Positions 6,680 to 14,337 of a stretch of DNA of 64,000 nucleotides are shown one piece after another. The position numbers and the translations under genes were made by a program. Every line of letters begins with the position of its first letter. Within the stretch, counting starts at the first letter, position 1. Under the pieces are notes generated by a model that saw only the letters and a program-made list of their open reading frames with translations, was not told the DNA's origin and did no database searches. Location: contig SEEL01000017.1 of NCBI GenBank assembly GCA_004144345.1, positions 1 through 64,000 on the forward strand, in the 5' to 3' direction. The DNA is from Hyphomicrobiales bacterium (GTDB taxonomy: Bacteria; Pseudomonadota; Alphaproteobacteria; Rhizobiales; Devosiaceae).

Positions 6680-7975
6680 ATGAAGAGATTGGCAATTGCA
6701 ACTGGGCTGGTGCTGTTTGGTAGCACTGGGGTGATGGCGGCCAATGGTTGCCCCGCGGGCAGTTTCGACACCACGGTTAGTCCGGATGCCAAGAGCTACT
6801 CCGTCCTGTTCGACAATTTTGTCGCCTTTGCCGGCGACATCACCACTTGCGATATCGCTGTGCCGCTGACCGGGGTGCCCAAGGGCACCATCGGCGTTTA
6901 TCAGGCGGACTATCGCGCGTTCATGTTCCTTGAGGACGTCGGCACCGAGAGTTCGATCTCCATCGACAATAGTGGTGAGGACGTCAGCGAGGGCTTCGTC
7001 GGCGATGTCGACACGGACCTCTTCTACAGTGCGATCGTTGCAAGCAATGGTGACTCGGTGATCAACAGCCGCGCCACCGTCGATATGTCCGAAGCGGTGG
7101 GCGACGATCAAGGCGGATTCGAAAGCGCCGAATTTGTCGAACTTGGCCGGGTTACGCTTGGCACCGACGAAATGGCGATCGTGACGCATCTGGGCGCCAG
7201 CGGCGAACTGCTCGTGGGCAGTGATGGGCCGCTGGAAGGCGACGATAGCGTGAGCTTGTTCGGCGGCGTGGGCTCGGCGATGCTGGGCGCTACGGGCCGC
7301 TTCAATCTGGGCGAAGGCTTGAGCCTGCTCGGTGGTGTTTCGCTGATCCAGCAGGGCTATGAGACTTCGAGCGTGAGCGGTGTCGTTGGCTCGGTAGCGG
7401 TTCGCTATGTGCAGCCGGGCGTCACCTCGTTCAGGCCGTTTGCGGAAGCCGGTGTAACGCTGGGCGGCCTCCACACGACCTTTGCCGATACGCCGAATGA
7501 TGCGTCGACCAACATGCTTCTTGGCTCGGTGCATCTGCGCGGCGGTGCCGAAATGGCTCTCGATGATATCAGCACCGTGACGCTTGGTGTGTCGGCCCAG
7601 CAGAGCGCGCTTGGTGTCGACGGCTACACACTGACCGATGGCGGGCTCTTCAATGTGTCCATGCCGGACCAGGTTGGCCATTTCACCAAGCTCAAGGCGT
7701 CGGCCTCGTGGCGCGCACAGATCACGCAGGACGTGGATATCGAGGGCACGGGCGCTGCGGGTGCACTCGTTGCACATAGCGACGTCATCGCCGATATCGA
7801 CGGCGTAGGAACGGTTACGGCCAAGGCGCCGATATCGCTCTTCGTCGAGTATGGCGCGCGTGTTGGCTACAACATTGCGCCGGGGTCGCGCATCGAAGGC
7901 TTCGTGCAGGGGTCGACGAGCAACGATTACGGCACGCATGCCCAGATCGGCGCGGCGTATCGACTGTCGTTCTAG
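6680..7975 (+). CDS. DUF4360-like domain fused to an autotransporter-type outer-membrane barrel
   Basis: 431 residues. Signal peptide MKRLAIATGLVLFGSTGVMAA. Residues about 22-110 repeat the motifs of the preceding protein (GCPAGSF, SPDAKSYSVLFD, CDIAVPL, GVPKG, DYRAF). After a linker, residues about 170-431 are alternating Gly/aromatic beta strands ending in AAYRLSF; a terminal Phe is the usual outer-membrane barrel insertion signal. This suggests a surface- or periplasm-facing DUF4360 domain held by a barrel. Start ATG 6680 follows GAGGGC. It has its own start after a terminator, so it may be separately expressed. The stop shares CTAG with gluQ. Confidence 0.7.
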   Translation: MKRLAIATGLVLFGSTGVMAANGCPAGSFDTTVSPDAKSYSVLFDNFVAFAGDITTCDIAVPLTGVPKGTIGVYQADYRAFMFLEDVGTESSISIDNSGEDVSEGFVGDVDTDLFYSAIVASNGDSVINSRATVDMSEAVGDDQGGFESAEFVELGRVTLGTDEMAIVTHLGASGELLVGSDGPLEGDDSVSLFGGVGSAMLGATGRFNLGEGLSLLGGVSLIQQGYETSSVSGVVGSVAVRYVQPGVTSFRPFAEAGVTLGGLHTTFADTPNDASTNMLLGSVHLRGGAEMALDDISTVTLGVSAQQSALGVDGYTLTDGGLFNVSMPDQVGHFTKLKASASWRAQITQDVDIEGTGAAGALVAHSDVIADIDGVGTVTAKAPISLFVEYGARVGYNIAPGSRIEGFVQGSTSNDYGTHAQIGAAYRLSF

Positions 7976-8820
7976 TCGAAGCCGACTTCGCGCCGGATGG
8001 CTTCGGCGCTCCAACCGTCTTGTCGAAGGCTCCTCAATGTTGGGGAGCCTTTTGATTTACTGAGCTTCTTGCCCTCGGCGTCGAGGATGAGGCGGTGGAA
8101 GGTGTAGAGGGGCTGAGCGAGGCCGAGCAGCATCTGCAGCAGCACATGGATATCGGTGGAGGGCTCCATGTCGCGGCCGCGGGTCACATGGGTGATGCCC
8201 TGCGCCGCGTCATCGACGACCACGGCGAGATGGTAGGACGTGGGCGTGCCCTTGCGCTGGATAATCACATCGCCCCAGAGCTCGGGGCGGGCGTAGCGGA
8301 TCTGCGGCCGGTCGAGCGGGGTGGGGCCGGCGACAGTGAAACTCAGCGGGCCGGCGAGGGCGCGGGCCTCGGCGCCGCGCAGACGATATTGCACGGGATC
8401 GCCGCGGCCGAGCCGTTCGTCAATTTCCGATGGCGACAGATGCCGGCAGGTGCCGCCATAGAGCGGGGCGCCGTCGGGGTCGGCGCCGATGGCGTGTTCG
8501 TGGACTTCGGTGCGTGAGCAGAAGCAGGGGTAGAGCAGATCGTGCGCGTGCAACCGCTGGGCGGCGGCGGCATAGATGTCGAAGCGTTCCGACTGCACCA
8601 TGACCGGCTCGGGCCAGGCGAGGCCGAGCCAATGGAGATCCTCCATGATGGCGTCGGCAAATTCGGGTTTACAGCGCGTGGGGTCGGTGTCTTCAAGGCG
8701 GAGCAGGAACGTGCCGCCGAGGCGCCCGGCCCAGAAATGGGTGTAGAGGGCCGAATAGGCATGGCCCAGATGCAGATGGCCGTTGGGGCTGGGCGCGAAG
8801 CGAAGGATCGGGTGCGGCAT
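7972..8820 (-). CDS. gluQ: Glutamyl-Q tRNA(Asp) synthetase
   Basis: 282 residues, a truncated GluRS without the anticodon-binding domain. It activates glutamate and attaches it to queuosine in tRNA(Asp). The N-terminal RFAPSPNGHLHLGHA holds the HIGH-type motif and KKLSKSKGS is the KMSKS motif. Zinc-like cysteines appear in LLYPCFCSR and GGTCRH. ATG 8820 is chosen because homology starts there and AGGAGAGCGAGCC precedes it. Its start codon overlaps the divergent alkA start, and its stop overlaps the barrel gene. A queuosine-precursor transporter lies at 51974-52618. Confidence 0.93.
   Translation of the reverse strand: MPHPILRFAPSPNGHLHLGHAYSALYTHFWAGRLGGTFLLRLEDTDPTRCKPEFADAIMEDLHWLGLAWPEPVMVQSERFDIYAAAAQRLHAHDLLYPCFCSRTEVHEHAIGADPDGAPLYGGTCRHLSPSEIDERLGRGDPVQYRLRGAEARALAGPLSFTVAGPTPLDRPQIRYARPELWGDVIIQRKGTPTSYHLAVVVDDAAQGITHVTRGRDMEPSTDIHVLLQMLLGLAQPLYTFHRLILDAEGKKLSKSKGSPTLRSLRQDGWSAEAIRREVGFD
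8027..8058 (+). terminator. Candidate intrinsic terminator inside gluQ, acting on the barrel gene
   Basis: Plus-strand hairpin AGGCTCC / GGAGCCT around a 10-base loop, followed by TTTGATTT. It lies 52 bases after the barrel stop but inside gluQ coding sequence on the other strand, where it encodes part of the conserved C-terminal region. The reading as a terminator is inference. Confidence 0.5.
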
Positions 8821-9481
8821 GGCTCGCTCTCCTAACACAGAACGGCTCGACTCGCCCGGGGCGCTGGAGAGGCAATTGCGCGCGCTGCTGCTGCGGCATC
8901 CGGCGCTACGGCCGGTGGCGAAAAAGGCGGGGGCGTTCGAGATCAGGCTGACGGCGGGCGGCTTTGCCGGGCTGGTGCGGGTGATCTGCGGGCAGCAATT
9001 GTCGGTGGCGAGTGCCCGCGCCATCTGGGGGCGCTTTGCGGCCCTGCCGGGGGCGCTGGACCCGGCGATTTATCTGACGATGAGCGAGGCGGAGATTCGC
9101 GCCACCGGCTTTTCGGCCGGCAAATACCGCACGGTGCGGGTGATCGCGCAGGCGATTGTCGACGGGACGCTGGATTTCGAGCGGGTCGAGACGCTGCCCG
9201 CGGCGGAGGCGATCGCCTACCTCGTGGCGCATAAGGGGATCGGGCCGTGGACGGCCGAGATCTACCTGATGTTCTGCTCGGGCCATCCGGACATTTTCCC
9301 GGTGGGCGATCTTGCGCTGCGCAAGGCTGTGGGCCATGCACTGGGCATGGACAACGCGCCCGCCGAGAAGGAACTGAGCGCCATTGCCGCAGACTGGTCG
9401 CCGTACCGGCATGCGGCGGCGCTGCTGTTCTGGAAATATTACGCGACGGTGCTGCGCAAGGCGGAAGGAATCGCGCTGTGA
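8819..9481 (+). CDS. DNA-3-methyladenine glycosylase, AlkA-like HhH-GPD
   Basis: 220 residues. It removes alkylated purines from DNA (base excision repair). It has the helix-hairpin-helix KGIGPWTAE at residues 139-147 and the catalytic Asp at 164 in FPVGDLALRKA. The AlkA N-terminal subdomain is absent, as in short MAG-type enzymes. ATG 8819 overlaps the divergent gluQ ATG (shared GCATGG), leaving no gap for a separate promoter. Its stop overlaps the start of the esterase gene, so the two are probably co-translated. Confidence 0.9.
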   Translation: MARSPNTERLDSPGALERQLRALLLRHPALRPVAKKAGAFEIRLTAGGFAGLVRVICGQQLSVASARAIWGRFAALPGALDPAIYLTMSEAEIRATGFSAGKYRTVRVIAQAIVDGTLDFERVETLPAAEAIAYLVAHKGIGPWTAEIYLMFCSGHPDIFPVGDLALRKAVGHALGMDNAPAEKELSAIAADWSPYRHAAALLFWKYYATVLRKAEGIAL

Positions 9482-10140
9482 CGATGACGCTATCGGGGCC
9501 GATGCTGCCGCCCAAGAATGGCGGCGCGCCCAAGCAATTGATGGTGCTGCTGCATGGCTATGGCGCCGATGGCAACGACCTGATCTCGCTGGGCGTACAG
9601 TGGCGCGAATTGTGGCCGGAGATGCTGTTCGTTTCGCCCAATGCGCCCGATGTCTGCGACATGAGTTCGAGCGGCTATCAATGGTTTCCGCTGGCGACCG
9701 ACCGGATTGCCGGGCGGATCGAAGGGGCGGCGAGGGCGCGGCCGGTGATCGTCAACTTCCTGATCGATTTGTGGGCGCAGAGCGGGGTGCTGCCGCAGCA
9801 TACGGTGCTGGTCGGATTTAGTCAGGGCGCGATGATGGCGCTGCATGTGGGCACGTCGCTCGACCAGCAACTGGCCGGGATCGTCGCCTTTTCGGGGGCG
9901 TTCGTGCCGGCCGAGGGGTTCGAGGCGGGCAAATTCGCCAAGCCGCCGGTGGCGCTAATCCATGGCGATCAGGACGGGGTGGTCGACCCGCAACTGAGCC
10001 AGGACGCGGCCGAACTGCTGGGGGGCAATGAGTTCGATGTAAGCCTCCACATTTCGGAAGGCGTTGGACACGGGATTGCGCCCGACGGGCTAGATTTCGC
10101 GACGGCGTTCCTGGTCGCGCAATTGGGGGCTGACGCCTAA
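9478..10140 (+). CDS. Phospholipase/carboxylesterase family alpha/beta hydrolase
   Basis: 220 residues, single alpha/beta-hydrolase domain. The oxyanion strand is VLLHGYGADGNDL, the nucleophile elbow is GFSQG, the acid lies in HGDQDGVV and the histidine in GVGHGI, so the triad is complete. There is no signal peptide, so it is cytosolic. The start may be GTG 9478 (AAGGA 8 bases upstream, overlapping the alkA stop as GTGA) or ATG 9484. Substrate is unknown; the family hydrolyses short acyl esters or lysophospholipids. Confidence 0.85.
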   Translation: MTMTLSGPMLPPKNGGAPKQLMVLLHGYGADGNDLISLGVQWRELWPEMLFVSPNAPDVCDMSSSGYQWFPLATDRIAGRIEGAARARPVIVNFLIDLWAQSGVLPQHTVLVGFSQGAMMALHVGTSLDQQLAGIVAFSGAFVPAEGFEAGKFAKPPVALIHGDQDGVVDPQLSQDAAELLGGNEFDVSLHISEGVGHGIAPDGLDFATAFLVAQLGADA

Positions 10141-10235
10141 TATTGTTGGCGAATTGGCGCTTCACAGCGCCGACACACTGCATGTAGTATGGTCAGCAAC
10201 ATGAGTGCTGACGATTCCCAAGTCGGGAGTCTCCG

Positions 10236-10793
10236 GTGACAATACATGTGTCGCCAGAGTCGTGTCCCGCGCTGGTCCTGAACGCCGATTATCGGCCGCT
10301 CAGCTATTATCCGCTGTCCCTCTGGTCATGGCAGGACGCGATCAAGGCCGTGTGCCTGGATCGGGTGCACATCGTTTCGAGCTATGACCGGGTGATCAAA
10401 TCGCCCAGCTTCGAGATGTTCATCCCGAGCGTGGTGTCGCTGAAGGAATATGTGAAGCCGGCGCGGCATCCGGCGTTCACGCGCTTCAATGTGTTCCTGC
10501 GCGACAAATTCCAGTGCCAATATTGTGGCTCGCACCACGATCTGACGTTCGACCATGTGATCCCGCGCTCGAAGGGCGGGCGCACGACTTGGGAGAACGT
10601 GGTGGCCGCCTGCGCGCCGTGCAATCTGCGCAAGGCCAACCGGCTGCCGCAGGAAATCCGCATGTTCCCGCAGCAGATCCCGTTCCAGCCGACGGTGCAT
10701 GATCTGCATAATAATGGCCGGGCGTTCCCGCCCAACCATCTGCATCAGAGCTGGCTGGATTATCTGTATTGGGACATCGAGCTGGAGGAATAG
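10236..10793 (+). CDS. HNH endonuclease
   Basis: 185 residues. C-terminal HNH fold: zinc ligands CQYC and CAPC flank DHVIPRSKGG and the ENVVAAC core. The N-terminal 70 residues (ALVLNADYRPLSYYPLSLW) are the conserved extension of a widespread stand-alone HNH family that is not linked to phage or restriction. Start GTG 10236 has GGGAG 6 bases upstream. There are no neighbouring restriction or mobile genes. Likely a conserved housekeeping nuclease of unknown target. Confidence 0.88.
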   Translation: MTIHVSPESCPALVLNADYRPLSYYPLSLWSWQDAIKAVCLDRVHIVSSYDRVIKSPSFEMFIPSVVSLKEYVKPARHPAFTRFNVFLRDKFQCQYCGSHHDLTFDHVIPRSKGGRTTWENVVAACAPCNLRKANRLPQEIRMFPQQIPFQPTVHDLHNNGRAFPPNHLHQSWLDYLYWDIELEE

Positions 10794-10811
10794 TTCCCGG
10801 CGCTCTGTCTC

Positions 10812-10874
10812 TTTCTTGATGCTCTGGACCAAGCGGTTACGCGCTGACGCGCTCCAGCCGCTTGGCCAACCGCA
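10812..10874 (+). repeat. H2 hairpin element, copy B0
   Basis: Perfect 8-bp arms CCAAGCGG (10829-10836) and CCGCTTGG (10858-10865), with an inner GCGC/GCGC. 5' flank GATGCTCTGGA, 3' flank CCAACCGC. Confidence 0.65.
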
Positions 10875-10915
10875 GGGTTCCCCACCCACCAGCCTTCGGC
10901 TGGTCCCCCCTCTTA

Positions 10916-10968
10916 GCTTTCTTGCGCTCTGTCCATTCCACGCGAAGACGCGTGAATTGGCCAACCGC
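10916..10968 (+). repeat. H2 hairpin element, copy B
   Basis: 5' flank CTTTCTTGCGCTCTGT. Arms CCATTCCACGCG (10933-10944) and CGCGTGAATTGG (10949-10960) pair at 10 of 12 positions around AAGA. 3' flank CCAACCGC. It lies between the C-rich and G-rich arms of an H1 unit. Confidence 0.7.
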
Positions 10969-11048
10969 GTGTCGGGAGGGAGTCCCGACTGCAACCGCTC
11001 TTGCGCTCGGTCGCGAACGCTGGCTCAACTCGCCCGTGAGGGGGAGCG

Positions 11049-11975
11049 ATGGCAGTAGGGGTGGTGGTGAATCCGGCGGCTGGGGGCGGGCGGTTGCTCG
11101 CGGCCTGGCCGGAGCTGGCGCGGATGCTGGAGGCGCGGCTCGGGCCGCTCGAGGTCCTGCGCACGTCGGCGCCGGGCGAGGGCAGGGCGCTGGCCGGACA
11201 ATTGGTGCGGCGCGGCGCGCAGCTGGTGATTGCGGCGGGCGGCGACGGCACGGCCAATGAAGTGGTGGACGGGCTGCTCGGGGCCGGCGGCGGACCGGAA
11301 CTGGGCGTCATCTCGGTCGGCACCGGGCGCGATTTCATCCGCACGCTGGGCAACAATGCCGACCTCGCGGCGGCGGTGGACGCCATCGGCTCGGGCCGGG
11401 CGCGGGCGATCGATGCGGGACGGGTTTCCTACACCGCAGACAATGGGGCGCGCGAGGCGCGGCACTTCCTCAATGTGGCGAGCCTCGGTGTCTCGGGGCC
11501 GACCGTGCGGGCGGTGAATGCCTCCAAGCAAGGGCGGCGCGTGCACGGTAAAGTGGCGTTCTATTACCACACGGTGATGGAACTGCTGAAATACCGGCCG
11601 CAGCAGGTGCGGGTGCGTTTCGAGGATGGCGAAACGATCGAGGTGAGCACGGCGCTGGTCGCCATCGCCAATGGCAAATTCTTCGGCAGCGGCATGATGA
11701 TTGCGCCGGATGCAGCGATCGATGACGGGCAGTTCGACGTGCTGGTCTACCGCGCCGAGGGCAAGCTCAGGATGATCCTCGATTTCAACACGATCTATCG
11801 CGGCGCGCATGTGGCGCTGCCGCGCGTCACCAGCAGGCGCTGCCGCTGGGTGGAGATCGAGCCGGTGGGCGATGTGGCGCGCAACGCCGCGATCATCGAG
11901 GTGGACGGCGAGTCGCCGGGACGCATCCCGGCGCGGTTCGAGGTGATGCCCGGCGCGCTGCGGCTGCGCGGCTGA
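11049..11975 (+). CDS. Diacylglycerol kinase-family lipid kinase
   Basis: 308 residues, DgkB/YegS-type two-domain lipid kinase. The glycine-rich loop VNPAAGGG (about 8-15) and the catalytic GGDGTANEV (about 65-73) are present, followed by GVISVGTGRDF and a C-terminal beta domain ending in VDGE. It phosphorylates a lipid with ATP at the membrane face; the exact lipid is unknown. Start ATG 11049 follows GAGGGGGAGCG. It is convergent with dsbB, with H2 copy C in between. Confidence 0.85.
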   Translation: MAVGVVVNPAAGGGRLLAAWPELARMLEARLGPLEVLRTSAPGEGRALAGQLVRRGAQLVIAAGGDGTANEVVDGLLGAGGGPELGVISVGTGRDFIRTLGNNADLAAAVDAIGSGRARAIDAGRVSYTADNGAREARHFLNVASLGVSGPTVRAVNASKQGRRVHGKVAFYYHTVMELLKYRPQQVRVRFEDGETIEVSTALVAIANGKFFGSGMMIAPDAAIDDGQFDVLVYRAEGKLRMILDFNTIYRGAHVALPRVTSRRCRWVEIEPVGDVARNAAIIEVDGESPGRIPARFEVMPGALRLRG

Positions 11976-11982
11976 GCGAGTC

Positions 11983-12030
11983 TTTGTCTGTCTGGCCGAG
12001 CGAGCCCGAGCAGGCTCTCTCAGCCAACCC
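11983..12030 (+). repeat. H2 hairpin element, copy C
   Basis: Arms TGGCCGAGCGAGCC (11993-12006) and GGCTCTCTCAGCCA (12013-12026) pair at 12 of 14 positions around CGAGCA; 5' flank TTTGTCTGTC, 3' flank ACCC. It overlaps the dsbB stop codon (12020-12022), so it also encodes the last DsbB residues. Confidence 0.65.
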
Positions 12031-12553
12031 TGTTGCGGTTGGCGCGGATGAGCATCGCCGCGGCGAGGAGGCCGACCACGGCGGCCGAGATCAGCGCATT
12101 GTAGCCGGCGAGCGAAATGCCGAGGAAGCGGAACTGGACTTCGTCGCAGGGCACGACGCGCTCGATATTGCCGGCGCTGAGATCGTCGAAGCTGAGACCC
12201 GTACCGGTGCCGGTGCAGGCGGTCGGGCCGGGCCAGAAGCCCCATTCGACGCCGGCATGGTAGCCGCCCATGTAGGTGGACCAGACGAAGATGGCGGCGA
12301 CGAGCGCCATGCCGATGAACCAGACGGCGCGCGGCAGGCGGTTCCAGAGGACCAGCAGCAGGGCGAGGAGCGGCAGGCCCCAGTAATAGGCGAGGCGCTG
12401 TTCGAGGCAGAGCTCGCAGGGGACGAGCCCGCCGATCAGCTGGCTGCCCCAGGCGCCGGCGATGGTGGCTAGGGCGAGCAGGAAGGCGAGGCCGGCAAGG
12501 AGCCGGTCCAGCGGCTGCGATCGGGTGGAAAGCGTGGCGTCGGTCATGGTCAT
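12020..12553 (-). CDS. dsbB: Disulfide bond formation protein B
   Basis: About 177 residues with four membrane helices. The quinone-proximal pair CELC and the second periplasmic pair in PTAC...VVPC match DsbB, which reoxidises DsbA with ubiquinone in the inner membrane. Three close in-frame ATGs exist (12559, 12553, 12547); 12553 has AAGGA at 8 bases. No dsbA is nearby. The 3' end runs into an H2 hairpin. Confidence 0.85.
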   Translation of the reverse strand: MTMTDATLSTRSQPLDRLLAGLAFLLALATIAGAWGSQLIGGLVPCELCLEQRLAYYWGLPLLALLLVLWNRLPRAVWFIGMALVAAIFVWSTYMGGYHAGVEWGFWPGPTACTGTGTGLSFDDLSAGNIERVVPCDEVQFRFLGISLAGYNALISAAVVGLLAAAMLIRANRNRVG

Positions 12554-12622
12554 ATCCATAGTCCTTTGACGGCGGATTGAGGCTCTTCCTTGGCGCAAAG
12601 CAAGAGGATCGCCGCGGTGTGA

Positions 12623-13405
12623 TCAGGCGGTGGGCTTGATGCCGAGCCGCCGCTGGATGCCCAGTGCGTTGACGGGAGCGTTGGGTTTGTCGGTCGAGAC
12701 GAAGAAGGCGAAGACGTCGCGCTGGGGCTGCGTTCCCGATGCCGGGGCGATGGTCTCGCCGGATGGCAGTTTCCCCGTCGACAGGGCCTTGAAGTTTGCC
12801 GCCCAGGCGTCGAGCCCGGCCGGCTCGTAATGGTCGCTGCCGGGCGCGCCCTGCAGACGGCAATAGGTGAAGTCGGCGGTCTGGTCGACATAGGGCCAGT
12901 CGGCGGTGTCAGAAATCACCAGCGCGACATTGTGGGCGCGCAGCAGATCGAGGAAGACCGGGTCAGCATAGGTCTTCGAGCGCACCTCGATGGCCTGGCG
13001 GATGGTTTTGGGCAGGCGCTGCAAAAAGGCCTCGATGCGCTCGGCATCGAATTTGAGGTTGCCCGGCAGCTGCCAGCAGACGGCGCCAAGACGGTCGCCG
13101 AGGGATTCGATCGAGTTGAAGAAGAATTCGAGCGGCTGGTCGACGTCCTTCAGCCGCTTGATGTGGGTCACCTGCTGGTGGCCTTTGACGGTGAAGACGA
13201 AATTTTCGGGGGTCTGGCTGGCCCAGTTCTCAAAACTGGCCGGCTTCTGGTTCTGGTAGAAGGTCGCGTTGATCTCGATGGAGGTGACCGCGCGGCTGGC
13301 CCAGTGCAGTTCCTCCTTCTGCTTCAGCCCCTCGGGATAGAATTGCCCGCCACGCCATTCGGGGAAAACCCAGCCGGCCATGCCGGTCCTGATCGTGCCT
13401 GCCAT
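12623..13405 (-). CDS. DUF72 domain protein
   Basis: 260 residues, TIM-barrel-like DUF72 (YecE family). Typical features are the N-terminal RTGMAGWVFPEWRG, the EINATFYQ strand with conserved Glu and Asn, VKGHQQVTHIKRL, and the TYCRLQGAPGSD region near the end. ATG 13405 is chosen for GGAGG 5 bases upstream. Function is unknown; the family is widespread and often linked loosely to DNA repair or Fe-S context. It stands upstream of tRNA-Leu on the opposite strand. Confidence 0.82.
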   Translation of the reverse strand: MAGTIRTGMAGWVFPEWRGGQFYPEGLKQKEELHWASRAVTSIEINATFYQNQKPASFENWASQTPENFVFTVKGHQQVTHIKRLKDVDQPLEFFFNSIESLGDRLGAVCWQLPGNLKFDAERIEAFLQRLPKTIRQAIEVRSKTYADPVFLDLLRAHNVALVISDTADWPYVDQTADFTYCRLQGAPGSDHYEPAGLDAWAANFKALSTGKLPSGETIAPASGTQPQRDVFAFFVSTDKPNAPVNALGIQRRLGIKPTA

Positions 13406-13473
13406 GAAAGCCTCCGGGCGCCCGATTGACGCTGCCACCGGATTTGCTTAAGTCCGCGCACGCCGCTGGAAAA

Positions 13474-13558
13474 GCCCCTGTGGTGGAATTGGTAGACGCA
13501 GCGGACTCAAAATCCGCCGCCGCGAGGCATGTCGGTTCGAGTCCGACCGGGGGCACCA
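13474..13558 (+). tRNA. tRNA-Leu (anticodon CAA)
   Basis: Acceptor arms GCCCCTG and CGGGGGC pair with one T-G wobble, followed by discriminator A and an encoded CCA (13556-13558). Anticodon stem GCGGA/TCCGC encloses the loop CTCAAAA, giving CAA at 13508-13510. A long variable arm and GGTTCGAGTCC T-loop fit class II tRNA-Leu. Confidence 0.95.
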
Positions 13559-13642
13559 GGGGGCATAAGCGCCGTTGCGAGGCGTATTTTCCAACAGATC
13601 AGCGCCTCAGCGAGGACCAGCGGTCCACTCGCCGCACCCCGC

Positions 13643-14242
13643 CTACTCACACAGCGCTTCGAGTGCCGGGCGGTTGAGGATTTCGATTTCGGTGATGCTG
13701 TTGAGGCGGATCAGGCCTTCGTCTTTCAGGTGGCGCAGGGCGCGGGAGACGGTTTCGAAGGTCATGCCGAGATAGTCGGCGATGTCGTTGCGCTGCATGG
13801 CGAGGTGGACGAGGCGTCCGTCGGCCTGGCGCTCGCTGAGATCGAGGATGAAGGTGCCCATGCGGACATTGGCGCTGCGGCAGCCGAGCAGCATCAGCAA
13901 ATGCTGTGTGCGGGCAAGGCTTTGCAGCAGGGCCGTGGTGGTTTCGGCGGGGCTGGCGGGGCGCAGCAGGCGGATGCCGGCGCCATCGACGCTTTCAGCG
14001 CTGGAATTGTGCTCGGCGCCGGCCTCGAAGCCGAAGACGTCGCCGGCGGTGAGGAAGCCGGTGATCTGGCGGCGGCCGTCGGCGGTCATGCGGCAGATGC
14101 GGATGGTGCCGAATTCGACCTGGTACAGGGTGCCGGCGGCGTCGCCCTGTGCGTAGATCATCGTATCGGCGGCATGGAAGGTGACGCCGGCGGGGGGCAT
14201 GCCGGCGAGAGCGGTGCCGCGGAAATTCGACTGGATGTGCAT
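13643..14242 (-). CDS. FixK/Crp-Fnr family transcriptional regulator
   Basis: 199 residues. A cyclic-nucleotide-type beta roll (YAQGDAAGTLYQVEFGTIR, GDVFGFEAG) precedes a winged helix with MQRNDIADYLGMTFETVSRALRHL; the E-xx-SR contact residues match the TTGAT half-site reader. There is no N-terminal cysteine cluster, so it is FixK-like rather than an oxygen-labile Fnr. It is adjacent to hemN and fnrL in the oxygen-response island. It probably relays FixLJ signals to the anaeroboxes described here. ATG 14242 begins the conserved MHIQSNF segment. Confidence 0.85.
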   Translation of the reverse strand: MHIQSNFRGTALAGMPPAGVTFHAADTMIYAQGDAAGTLYQVEFGTIRICRMTADGRRQITGFLTAGDVFGFEAGAEHNSSAESVDGAGIRLLRPASPAETTTALLQSLARTQHLLMLLGCRSANVRMGTFILDLSERQADGRLVHLAMQRNDIADYLGMTFETVSRALRHLKDEGLIRLNSITEIEILNRPALEALCE

Positions 14243-14313
14243 GGCCTTGGCCCCCGTGTGCTGACGGGGCGAAACTGGACCAAGGCGGGCCGCCGCGAAA
14301 TTCCGGTCGGAGT

Positions 14314-14333
14314 CCTAGGGGGATTACTTAGGG
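14314..14333. promoter_or_regulatory. Candidate FixJ-type site upstream of the FixK-like gene
   Basis: CCTAGGGGGATTACTTAGGG is an imperfect dyad about 70-90 bases upstream of the FixK-like start. On the minus strand it reads CCCTAAGTAAT, which recalls FixJ target elements of rhizobial fixK promoters. The match is from memory and the call is tentative. Confidence 0.3.
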
Positions 14334-14337
14334 TGGA

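Larger units (their letters stand above)
10799..10980. repeat. Repeat block: two H2 copies and one H1 palindrome
   Basis: Fills most of the 255-base gap between the HNH and lipid kinase genes. Order: H2 copy B0, then the H1 palindrome ACCAGCC-ttc-GGCTGGT (10888-10904), then a C-rich tract, then H2 copy B, then the matching G-rich GGGAGGGA. From 10981 to 11048 I see nothing but a weak leader. Confidence 0.7.
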
